64,000 nt of DNA from Lamellibrachia satsuma (taxonomy: Eukaryota > Annelida > Polychaeta > Sabellida > Siboglinidae). Below, one piece after another: positions 12,401 through 19,831 of the stretch; position 1 is the stretch's first letter; every line of letters begins with the position of its first letter. The stretch spans positions 2,931,001-2,995,000 of the forward strand of contig BSQZ01000026.1 in the NCBI GenBank assembly GCA_033239005.1. The letters are read 5' to 3'. Both the position numbers and the translations under genes were made by a program. The notes under the pieces are model-generated. The model saw only the letters and a program-made list of their open reading frames with translations. It was not told where the DNA came from and did not search any database.

Positions 12401-13574
12401 TTACGATTCTGAGATGGATTCAAGGATCATCACACAAACGAACTTTGATGAAACAACAGTGGCCCAAGTGTAAGTCGCGCTTCAAGCAAACTATCAGAAG
12501 CGGGGAAATCAAGGGTCAATGCCAAAAGTTGGCATGCATATCATACATGGTAATGTAGAAATTCTATCAGAATTTAGCAAAAGTCAGGGTGCGTATTATA
12601 CATGGGGGCGTATTATACACGGAAACGTACGGTATACTTATATCTAGCCTTACAAATGCTCATTATTTGTATGTGTGTTGTAGTCCATGGTTGATTGCTG
12701 GTAGCAGCAGGCTCCATGGGCTGAAATGACCAATGTATTCTAACTGGGAAATGGGTGTCCATTAACCTTATTACATTCGTTATTTTTGTTAATTGGACCG
12801 ACTTGCTACTGTTTGCAACTTGGGTGTTGTAACTGGAAAATGGGCTCCGTGGACGTTCGTTATTTTCCACTTCACTGTTTACATGTTGTAACTAGGAAAT
12901 CTTTCATTTAATTTTATTGACATTGTTGTATAATAATTATGTATTATTATATTAGCGTGTGATCGTGTACGAATGTTTCTGTGCGCAATCATAATTTCCT
13001 TTTTTATGAAATCAGGCCGTGAGCCGAATCGACCGTAGCTGACTCCAATAGTGACGTGGTGTTCAGCGAAGTGTGCCGAACCACCCGTCTGCGCGGGCCG
13101 AACCATCCATCGGCGTGGGCCAAACTCGTCATGGACTGAACCATCCGGGATCCCTGAGCACGACAGGCCATCTTGTGTGGCAAGAATACGGAACACGACA
13201 TGCGCGATGGAAAGAAAAATAGCAAACAACAGTAACGCGGGAAAGACGCACACAAAAAAGGACGAAACTACATGTCACTGAAATGGCAGCTTGCCCGCCA
13301 GTAGGACAAACATGGCTAGAAAACACGTTCTGCCTGGCCGAGCCACACTCACAATCGTCACGCTAGCTTGACGAAGTTCGCGGTTATCTTCTTGTAACGT
13401 CTTGCATCTCAATTTGTAGGTATCTAGTTCCATTCTTAACACTCTGTTCTCCTGCTGCAGGGATTCAATTCTCTTATTCAGCTGTTCCATGTGGCCTGGT
13501 GACAACATTTTCGTCGTTGGCCCACCATCAACAGAGCTTGTGTCACTCTCAAACTCGCTTGCGCTATCCGCCAT
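3038..13574 (-). CDS. CCDC6: CCDC6, coiled-coil domain-containing protein 6 (nine exons, complete)
   Basis: The spliced product is 459 residues; the human protein is about 474. Exons are 13353-13574, 10397-10546, 9978-10106, 8318-8421, 7389-7537, 6568-6724, 5094-5251, 3877-4022 and 3038-3202. All junctions have AG/GT signals and consistent phases. The start MADSASE is the family's N-terminus. A long coiled coil runs from about residue 33 to 305, with signature blocks such as [34 protein letters not shown] and [14 protein letters not shown] Ser/Pro-rich tail follows to residue 459. The glycine run near the human N-terminus is absent. In mammals CCDC6 is a phosphoprotein in the ATM/DNA-damage response and a RET fusion partner; that role is assumed here by orthology. 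WDR53 lies head-to-head ~5 kb away. Confidence 0.96.
3346..3491. repeat. (TA)n with TACA interruptions
   Basis: Microsatellite in CCDC6 intron 8. It is mostly pure TA in the centre, with TACATACATA at the left and TAAATA at the right. Confidence 0.95.
3877..4022 (-). CDS. CCDC6: CCDC6 exon 8
   Basis: 146 nt. It completes an Ala codon, then [17 protein letters not shown] to VRSHSGDA, ending in phase 0 before GTGAGT. The acceptor is TTGCCAG. Content is Ser/Pro-rich and only loosely conserved; phase agreement with exons 7 and 9 supports it. Confidence 0.88.
4782..5106 (+). mobile_element. tRNA-derived SINE with 17-bp target duplication
   Basis: The element body is 4799-5089. The left part carries a Pol III A box in TGGCCTAGTGG and a B box in GAGTTCAAGACC. 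The centre has a GCGATGGACTAGTGTCCCGT block that resembles the V-type SINE central domain, and the tail is a short CTTTAC repeat. The target duplication CTACCTGGGGAAAGGGG occurs at 4782-4798 and 5090-5106. It spans the CCDC6 exon 7 donor, which is therefore present twice. The orientation is antisense to CCDC6. Confidence 0.88.
5094..5251 (-). CDS. CCDC6: CCDC6 exon 7
   Basis: 158 nt. It completes AGA (Arg), then LFNEMTKQ to KTSSPIP to TRPLSP and one base. LFNEM corresponds to the YFNEM block after the coiled coil. The donor GTAGGTAAAG is formed partly by the end of a SINE; see the SINE at 4799-5089. Confidence 0.92.
5395..6400. mobile_element. Nonautonomous hAT-like TIR element in CCDC6 intron 6
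   Basis: The ends read CACGCCTGAGG at left and, inverted, CAGGCCTGGGG at right. Just inside both ends are runs of TAATAGTAA/TAATTGTAA-type subterminal repeats, as in the element at 15025-16049, and length is almost the same (~1 kb). The flanking 8-mers (5387-5394 and 6401-6408) match at only five of eight positions, so the insertion is old or the ends are slightly misplaced. No coding sequence is recognised. Confidence 0.55.
6568..6724 (-). CDS. CCDC6: CCDC6 exon 6
   Basis: 157 nt. Reads [18 protein letters not shown] to SSLEMDDE, the most conserved stretch of the protein, and ends two bases into an Arg codon. The acceptor is ATTGTAG and the donor GTGGGT. Confidence 0.95.
6725..7388. other. 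CCDC6: CCDC6 intron 5
   Basis: Unique-looking intronic sequence. I see no repeat, RNA gene or open frame worth naming. Confidence 0.7.
7389..7537 (-). CDS. CCDC6: CCDC6 exon 5
   Basis: 149 nt. It completes an AGA Arg codon, then reads [10 protein letters not shown] to LVASQAQ and leaves one base for a Tyr codon. The acceptor is ATGACAG and the donor GTAGGT. Confidence 0.94.
7921..8240 (+). mobile_element. tRNA-derived SINE in CCDC6 intron 4
   Basis: The head has an A-box match TAGTGCAGGTG and a degenerate B box TTTCAAAAC. The body has no coding sequence and the tail is TGAATGAATGA. Imperfect flanking repeats (AGAAAGAAT at left, AGAAGGAAT at right) suggest a target duplication. This is a different family from the SINE at 4799. 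Antisense to CCDC6. Confidence 0.7.
8318..8421 (-). CDS. CCDC6: CCDC6 exon 4
   Basis: 104 nt, residues 168-202, [10 protein letters not shown] to LESEK plus two bases of an Arg codon. The acceptor TTGTTGCAG is continuous with the last unit of the 31-bp intron 3 minisatellite. The donor is GTCAGT. Confidence 0.95.
8422..9710. repeat. 31-bp minisatellite filling CCDC6 intron 3
   Basis: About 41 tandem copies of a 31-bp unit with variants (CCCAGACAATCAACC, CCCAGGCAATCAGCC and TTCCAGGCAATTAACC types). On the plus strand no frame contains a stop, which gives long spurious open frames of up to 356 codons. On the CCDC6 (minus) strand every unit contains TGTTGTAGTTGATG, almost the same as the exon 4 acceptor TTGTTGCAG/TTGAG. 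The array ends directly at that acceptor. Confidence 0.95.
9978..10106 (-). CDS. CCDC6: CCDC6 exon 3
   Basis: 129 nt, residues 125-167, [10 protein letters not shown] to KQNTLEQ, phase 0 at both ends. The acceptor is TTTTAG and the donor GTGATG, the latter a weak +3 to +6 match. Confidence 0.94.
10397..10546 (-). CDS. CCDC6: CCDC6 exon 2
   Basis: 150 nt, residues 75-124, from [10 protein letters not shown] to LSRKLMQ, phase 0 at both ends. The acceptor is TTTCAG and the donor GTAGGG. Its EEEFISNTL and EEEFLTN blocks match the family's duplicated motif. Confidence 0.95.
10780..11770 (+). mobile_element. Decayed CR1-like LINE in CCDC6 intron 1
   Basis: Reverse-transcriptase blocks survive in shifting frames: [12 protein letters not shown] near 10920, then FADDTKIF at 10985, [28 protein letters not shown] near 11360 and RRATKLV near 11435. 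Several frameshifts and stops separate them. It belongs to the same broad clade as the copies at 16.2, 38.2 and 60.9 kb but is clearly a different, older lineage. 5'-truncated. Confidence 0.85.
11793..12634. mobile_element. TA-flanked nonautonomous TIR element in CCDC6 intron 1
   Basis: The element is 838 bp (11795-12632) between TA dinucleotides. Its ends are inverted repeats of ~27 bp beginning CCGTA(A/C)GTTTCCG and containing GTATAATACGC; a second GTATTATACATGG motif lies inside each end. TA duplication suggests Tc1/mariner- or pogo-like mobilisation. There is no coding sequence. Confidence 0.75.
13353..13574 (-). CDS. CCDC6: CCDC6 exon 1 coding part
   Basis: Residues 1-74, MADSASE through ASVTI. 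The start codon sits in the sequence AAAATGGCGGA. The exon ends in phase 0 before the donor GTGAGT. The first coiled-coil heptads begin near residue 33 ([15 protein letters not shown]). Confidence 0.95.
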
Positions 13575-13579
13575 TTTGC
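13564..13579 (-). promoter_or_regulatory. YY1-like motif over the CCDC6 start codon
   Basis: The minus strand reads AAAATGGCGGA across the ATG. AANATGGCGG is the YY1 site commonly found near the start of housekeeping genes. Binding is inferred only from the motif. Confidence 0.4.
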
Positions 13580-13953
13580 CTGTTTTGCCTTACGCTGGAG
13601 AACCGCCAGGACATTTGAAACTAGTTGAAGTACTCCGTAAACAACATCAATATTTCCATTCGTGTTGCATAATGTACAAATATACAAAAGACATCATATG
13701 TTATTTATCACTCTATAATGTAATATAAATCTAAACAATAAGTATGTGGAAAATAAATCATGCTTACGAATCTATATCGTATGCAGTAAGTTTGGCTTAC
13801 GGTTCTCTTTGGAAATAAACAGCTCGATCGCACGCGCGTAGTACGGATTAACCACGTGGTCTGACACACGTGCAAATTTTTATGCAGTCCCGTTTGCGCT
13901 AGACTGTCTCAGGGGCTTTGTGTGTGTGCGTGCGTGCGTGCGTGCGTGCATGC

Positions 13954-14045
<92 letters not shown>
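13580..14045. other. CCDC6 upstream region and compound microsatellite
   Basis: Up to about 13920 the DNA is unassigned and should contain the CCDC6 5' UTR and promoter; no TATA box is evident. From 13921 to 14043 there is a compound microsatellite, TGCG then TG then a 58-bp TA run. Confidence 0.6.
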
Positions 14046-14047
<2 letters not shown>

Positions 14048-14779
14048 ATAATCATGAGTGAATATGTATATTACCTGCGTTTATACGCGCCACGTCACGA
14101 CGTCGCTATCAGCGCGTGCATGAAAATAATTAATAGTCTTATAATACCGATCAACGCGTGCATGGAAATATGGGTGTTATTTTATTTGCATTAATTATTC
14201 ATTGGAACCACTATAAACGTCCAATATGCGTGAGATTTACAGATATAGCTGCGTGAGAGCGTGAGATGAAAGCAAAATACGTGAGTCTCATTGCGCGAGA
14301 CCTGGTGATAGCTCTGGATGACCGTCGAACTAATTTTGTTTACGTGCCGTGCACAACTGTTTATTTATAAACAACTGTAACAAATCACGCATCGACGTGA
14401 ACGCTCGAGATTTACCGCCGTGGAGGACAGAGCCACGGGATTATAATTAACTTTGTTCCTCTACCGTAGCCTCGTATAGGTAGGTACTTATCACACGCTT
14501 CACCAGTTTCTAAATATAGTAATACCGACTTTGTAATGTACCGAATCATTTATTGTTACCGTTAGCGGTAGAACTAATTGTATTGTTGAAGGCTGAACTA
14601 TGTCTGTGGGCGATAATACGTTGTGCTAGTAGCTATGCTGGACAATTTTCATGATTTTGAGATATTTAAGTTATTGCAACGTGTTATACATCATTGGAAA
14701 AGTCTATTATTAAGATACATCATGGACATGGTATCAGTTGTATGGCTGTGTGTTGATTAGTTTCCATGTACACTGCTAC
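14046..14779. other. Unassigned intergenic stretch
   Basis: Between the CCDC6 promoter side and a LINE scrap. No gene, repeat or conserved motif recognised. Confidence 0.4.
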
Positions 14780-14875
14780 TACCTCACATTAATTATTGCA
14801 TTTCGGCATGGGGTTATAAATATGAAAGAATAATGAAGATTCAAAAGAGGGCACTTTGATTAATAAGTTATAGGC
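14780..14875 (+). mobile_element. LINE reverse-transcriptase scrap
   Basis: One frame reads LLPHINYCISAWGYKYER then IMKIQKRAL and a stop. This is the C-terminal part of a non-LTR RT domain of a type other than the CR1-like copies nearby. It is too short to classify. Confidence 0.6.
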
Positions 14876-15016
14876 TGTTGCTATAGGTCCGGATTCGGAC
14901 GTAGTGCGAAAAGGCTATTGGTCCGGCACTTCATGTGCGCATGCGCAATGAGAACCTGCCGCTAATGTTCCGTCACTGCCAGACAATGTATGAATCAACC
15001 ATGCTAGAATATGTCC

Positions 15017-16057
15017 GGCACTAACAGGGCTGGGTCCAATTATGTAATTGTAATTGTAATTGATTACAGCAAAATCGTGTAATTGTAATTGTAATTGATT
15101 ATGGTTTCAAAATGTTGCTGTAATTGTAATTGTAATTGTTATATTTTGTATAATTGAAATTTTATTTCAATTACAATCAATTACAGTACGTTTCATATCA
15201 CAAACTACCTGAATGAATTGTCAATAAAAATATAATTTAAGTCTCACATGAGTTGAAAATCAAGACTAATAATAACACCTGCTTATATATTTATATTTAA
15301 GTCACAGTATTCACTGTCTGGTGGGTACTGGTCAGTGGTGCTAGTGGTGGGTAGCGTTAGCAGTTAGCCTTTTCAGTAAGTTGGTAACAGCCAGGAAGCA
15401 ATAAACAATGCACAGACATTCAGTGAAACATTGCAGAGTTAGCAAGCCAATTACACCCCTTGTGTTGTGGTGGGTTGGAGACAGGTCAGGTGGCAAGGAC
15501 CATTTATATGGCCTCTCTTCCCATTCCCAACTCACACAAAGCAAAGGGCAGACCAATTAAGAATGTCAGCTTAGAGCAGGAGCTACAACCTCAAAGTAAA
15601 CACATCAAACCCTATTATTAGTATTATCCAAAGAAAAATTTAAGAAATGCGCACGGATAAATGTCTGCATTGGAATATGTCCTGTAGGATTATGTCTGGA
15701 TATTGCATTGTATTTTTATATAATAAAAATATGTTTTAATGGCTATCTTTTTATTTAGCATAATTCAAAGTCACAATTCAACAAAATGTACAAACATTAC
15801 CGTTATATTTGTTTATCAATTGTGTACAAAATATTGAAATTCAGCAAAACGCGCAAAAATACATAATTAACAAATGCTGAATATATTTGGTTCCGCATAA
15901 TGTAATTGTAATTGTAATTGAAATTGAAGCAGTGTAATTGTAATTGTAATTGATTTGGAAAATCATGACTGTAATTGTAATTGTAATTGAAATAAAATAT
16001 TTAATGTAATTGTAATTGATATAATTTTGTGTAATTGGACCCAGCCCTGGGCACTAA
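15017..16057. mobile_element. hAT-type nonautonomous element with perfect 8-bp TSD
   Basis: The element is 1,025 bp (15025-16049). Ends are CAGGGCTGGGTCCAATTA and its inverse, and both flanks are GGCACTAA (15017-15024 and 16050-16057). Subterminal regions are packed with TGTAATTGTAATTG repeats, several clusters at each end. A short minus-strand frame at 15341-15556 lacks any transposase feature. TIR start CAGGG and 8-bp duplication are hAT hallmarks. Confidence 0.9.
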
Positions 16058-16167
16058 AACATTGCAACACTAACTGCTGCACATCTCATGTAGGCGATAA
16101 TAAGGCTTATGTAAAATAAACAAAAGGTCGAGGCATATGTGTATTGCTATATTAGAACATCATTGTT

Positions 16168-17298
16168 GTCAAAGATTACTACTTAAATTAAAAGCCCATG
16201 GTATCGGGGATAGCATAACTGACTGGATAGAACAATGGCTGACTGACAGAAGACAACGAGTTGTAGTAGATGGAGAAGTTTCAAATTGGAAATCGGTTTT
16301 GAGTGGGGTACCTCAAGGATCAGTATTAGGACCTATATTATTCTTAATATATATCAATGACTTGGACGACAGTATAACAAGTAACGTACTGAAATTTGCG
16401 GATGACACAAAACTCTTTAGAAAGGTTAATACTGATGGTGATAAACAACATTTACAAAACGATCTAGACAGATTAGTGAAATGGTCTGAGAAATGGCAGA
16501 TGTTGTTCAATTTTGGGAAATGTAAATGCCTACATACAGGACATGGGAACTTGAATGTAAACTATAAAATTGGAGATACTGTTCTGGGTACTACTGTAAA
16601 AGAAAAGGACTTAGGAGTTACAATAAGTGCTGATATGAAAGTTTCAGAGCAGTGTGGTATTGCAGCTTCAAAGGGTAATCAAATTCTTGGATTGATTAGA
16701 AGAAACATAACATACAAGGGAAAAAATTTAATTATACCTCTTTATAAAGCAATAGTTTGACCTCATTTAGAATACTGTATACAAGCATGGAGACCATATC
16801 ATAAGAAGGATATAGATACACTTGAACGCATACAAAGGAGAGCAACTAAAATGATTCCAGAACTGAGAGACCTTAGTTATGAAGAACGCCTGCAAGAATG
16901 TGGTTTAACAACTCTAGAGACAAGGAGGTTAAGAGGAGATCAGATTGAAGTTTTTAAGATATTGAATGGATATGAAAATATTGATAGAAATATGTTTTTC
17001 TCACTCAAGAAGGATAGCAGAACTAGAGGACATGAGGTAAAATTAGTAAAGGATCAATTTAGATTGGACATCAGGAAGCACTCGTTCTCACAGAGGACAA
17101 TAAATGAATGGAACAAATTGTCTACGGATTGTGTAACTGCTAGCAGCGTGAATATGTTTAAAAACAAGGTTGACACATATCTCAGGAGGGCGGGTTATAA
17201 GAAGATGAACATTGTTGGACTCTCGATAAGCCAATGGCTTCCTTGTCCACTTGCCATCTGGGCCTTTGGCTTGGATGGCAAATCTTGTTAAATCTTGT

Positions 17299-17302
<4 letters not shown>
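16168..17302 (+). mobile_element. CR1-like LINE, 5'-truncated young copy A
   Basis: Begins inside the RT domain and runs to the 3' terminus AAATCTTGTTAAATCTTGTT. Motifs are [28 protein letters not shown] (the catalytic-type A/FADD box), LFNFGKCKCLH, EKDLGV and ILGLIRRN. A single base change turns an Arg codon into TGA at about 16758, splitting the frame in two. By eye about two dozen substitutions separate it from copy B at 38.2 kb over 1.1 kb. A (TA)n run follows directly. Confidence 0.93.
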
Positions 17303-17343
<41 letters not shown>

Positions 17344-18019
17344 GTTGAAGCACAGTTATATATATATATATAAAACCATACTCATTGTCAGTCATCGAAG
17401 TATGAAGATATACCTGCCTAAACTAAAGATGTCTCTAATACTTTTGAGCTCGTTGAAGAAGAGAAGAGACCTATATCCTAGCTATACTTTTCAAATAATG
17501 ATGTATCATTACTTTGTCAAATTTGAGCGTATCAGATAATATTCCGGTGCATAGCATCTGGTTTATTAATGATTTGTTGACCGTCTGCATGCGTACATTA
17601 TGTGTCGGTGAGTATAAGTGCACAAACTCACTGCACATACAAAGCGGAAAGAGTGCCGTACCAACAGCTGTACAGTTGTGCTTACGGGTCCGGAGCACTA
17701 GCCACTTCATAAGTTATATCAGCAGGTATAAAAAACACATACTGCCAGATGAAATCCACATGCTTATATAATTGAGATAGATATGTAATTAAAAAGGCCA
17801 ACAAATATAAAATTAATTTGTCATAACTGGGGTGCTCCTATGGTAGTGACAGTATGTTTTAATGGGAGCCACTGACCCCCTATTTGTTTAAAAATTAAAA
17901 AAGTTTTTGTTTTAATTATATTAGTTATGGTTTTGTTAGATGAAAAACAACCCATACATTGGCCTCATCATTTCGGACGACCTTACATATATCAACCGTC
18001 ACAAATGAACAAACTACAC
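17303..18019. other. (TA)n then unassigned sequence
   Basis: TA microsatellite to 17341 with a second short TA run to about 17372, then DNA with no recognised gene. Opposed open frames at 17471-17771 show no domain. Confidence 0.5.
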
Positions 18020-18260
18020 ACTCGGTTTTCTGAGTCGTAACATACGCCACTGCCCAATCAACAATAAAAGGACAGCATACATTGCCCTTGTGCGCTCTGT
18101 CCTAGAATATGGAGCCATTGTATGGGACCCGTACCATCAGGGCGACATAAATCGACTTGAGCGAAGTCAACACCGTGCCGCCCGTTTAATCTTTGGCGAC
18201 TATCGTTCAAGGCATGAAGGCACTATAGCCACAATTGGCTCCTTACGATGTACCAGAATT
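18020..18260 (+). mobile_element. LINE relic with RNIRHCP / VRSVLEYGA motif
   Basis: Frames read SRNIRHCPINNKRTAYIAL, then VRSVLEYGAIVWDPYHQGDI, NRLERSQHRAARLIFGDYRS. This is the post-RT region of a CR1/Jockey-group LINE common in marine invertebrates, different from the copies A-C. It ends about 250 bases upstream of the WDR53 coding exon. Confidence 0.8.
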
Positions 18261-18504
18261 ATAATTACATCAAATTACCGACATCATGCCAATGGAAAGG
18301 CGACAGTTGGCATGATCCATGTAAAAGTGGTTCAAAACTCGTGTTTTGTTCAATGTTAGAATATTCAGATTAGTTTATTTGGTATGTTTGAATTTATAGA
18401 AATAAAAATAATAAATAATTATCGGTGTGCGGTAGCCATTGACACTGTTTATAATGTCTGCTAATGCCAGTAATGCTGCAAATTGTCCTACTTTCTCATT
18501 GCAG
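18261..18504 (+). other. Probable end of WDR53 5' UTR intron
   Basis: Ends in a pyrimidine-rich tract and CAG at 18502-18504 (CTACTTTCTCATTGCAG), a good 3' splice site. Any upstream noncoding exon of WDR53 was not located. Confidence 0.6.
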
Positions 18505-18513
18505 ATAGCCACC
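18505..18513 (+). promoter_or_regulatory. WDR53 5' UTR end and Kozak context
   Basis: ATAGCCACC immediately precedes ATG at 18514. GCCACCATG is an optimal Kozak start. This, together with the acceptor just before it, argues that the in-frame ATG at 18439 is intronic and not the start. Confidence 0.75.
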
Positions 18514-19521
18514 ATGAACATTCAACTACGCGGCGGTCACACCCAAGCTGTGCTGAGTATCGACGTGGCAACCGATGGTAGTGGGCGAATCATTTCTGGT
18601 GCCGAGAATTCAGAACTGTGTTTGTGGTCCCCGGACGGTGATGTGTTAGAGAATGTGAAAATACAGGAAGAATGTGACGTTTCCTCTGTGTGCTTCTCCA
18701 CGGAACATCCTCATAGCCTCTACACCGCTGCTGGTAAGAAGATCCACGTCTTTGATCTACGGAGTTTCCGTGAGCCAGTCGAAGAGTACGATTTCAACGA
18801 GGATGAAATCAACCAGATCGTCATCAACAAGCAGGAGAAGTACCTTGCTGCCTGTGACGACTCAGGGCAGGTGAAGGTGATCAACTTAGACGAGAAGAAG
18901 CTATATCGGACGCTGCGGAAGCACACTAATATCTGTGCGACTGTCAGTTTTCGCCCAAATCGTGATTCAGACTTGCTGAGTGGGGCGTACGATTGCAAGA
19001 TAATTCAGTGGGATTTTGCGCGCGTTCGCAGCGTCTGCACAATGAGCATGCAAGACTTTGGGACAGCCGGGGAGGCGGTTGGGTCTCCGATGCTTACACC
19101 TCCGTTTGTCCACTCTCTAGCTCTCTCTAACGACGGTGGCTTAATGGCAGTCGGAACGGAAAACGCCCTGGTGGAGATATTTGACGCCAGTAAACGAACG
19201 CTGAGTTATCGGGAAACGTTCCGGCGTCACACGCAAGGCGTTTGTCAGGTGCACTTTCCCGTGTTCAACGACGGTTATCTTATGTCTGGTGGAAACGACG
19301 GCAACATCTTCCTGTGGGATATGACGCAGTCTTCGGGGTCTGGGATCACGTGCAATGGACTGTCACATGGGAAACCTGGCAGCGAAGAGGTCGTGCCAAA
19401 GTTCACAATCGATCATTGTCATAAGGTCAACTGGATTTCTTCAGGCATGTGTGCCAATAGGAAATTCTTTGTTGTTGCCGATAACACGTGTGATCCGATG
19501 TTGTATGCCTTTCCAGAGTAA
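18514..19521 (+). CDS. WDR53: WDR53, WD repeat-containing protein 53
   Basis: 335 residues in a single coding exon; human WDR53 is about 358. WD40 blades can be followed at roughly 7-38 (GGH to LCLW), 54-82, 94-127 (DDSGQVKVINLD), 136-168 (RKHTNICATVSFRP to IIQWD), 198-225, 238-270 (RRHTQGVCQVHF to GGNDGNIFLWD) and 297-333. The HSNICSSVAFRP-like block and the final HGEKVNW-like block (HCHKVNWISS, 301-310) are characteristic of WDR53. FDLR at 80-83 resembles the WDxR/DWD box used to bind DDB1, and mammalian WDR53 is reported as a DDB1-CUL4 associated factor. Substrate is unknown. The start was chosen from the Kozak context and splice acceptor. Confidence 0.95.
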   Translation: MNIQLRGGHTQAVLSIDVATDGSGRIISGAENSELCLWSPDGDVLENVKIQEECDVSSVCFSTEHPHSLYTAAGKKIHVFDLRSFREPVEEYDFNEDEINQIVINKQEKYLAACDDSGQVKVINLDEKKLYRTLRKHTNICATVSFRPNRDSDLLSGAYDCKIIQWDFARVRSVCTMSMQDFGTAGEAVGSPMLTPPFVHSLALSNDGGLMAVGTENALVEIFDASKRTLSYRETFRRHTQGVCQVHFPVFNDGYLMSGGNDGNIFLWDMTQSSGSGITCNGLSHGKPGSEEVVPKFTIDHCHKVNWISSGMCANRKFFVVADNTCDPMLYAFPE

Positions 19522-19750
19522 ATATTGTTTTTAATCGGACAACACTAGCCTAAAACATGTTTAGGGTCTTTGCCGTATGCTTTTATTATAAAAGTGTGTT
19601 GTGAGCTGCTGTCTTATATTAAGTTTAAATATCAAGTTCCGTGACATAACGTGGAGTGTTATATGTGGTAATTTTTCAGAAATGTATTACTTGTTTAGTC
19701 ATCGATTATTTGCAAGCTACCTCGCTTACAATCCGCTATGTGGCGCCACT

Positions 19751-19756
19751 AATAAA
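19751..19756 (+). terminator. Candidate WDR53 polyadenylation signal
   Basis: AATAAA 230 bases after the WDR53 stop, in an otherwise unassigned stretch. No closer canonical signal is seen. Confidence 0.5.
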
Positions 19757-19831
19757 ACCGGTCGGCTGTGCCTCGATTATACAAGCTCCGCGCTGTAGCG
19801 CCACCGTTTGTCGCACCCATCTGCGCCTGGA

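Noticed and set aside
18439..18513. N-terminal extension of WDR53 from the ATG at 18439
   Set aside because: It includes a strong splice acceptor, the extension has no counterpart in WDR53, and the ATG at 18514 has an optimal Kozak context at the position expected from the family.
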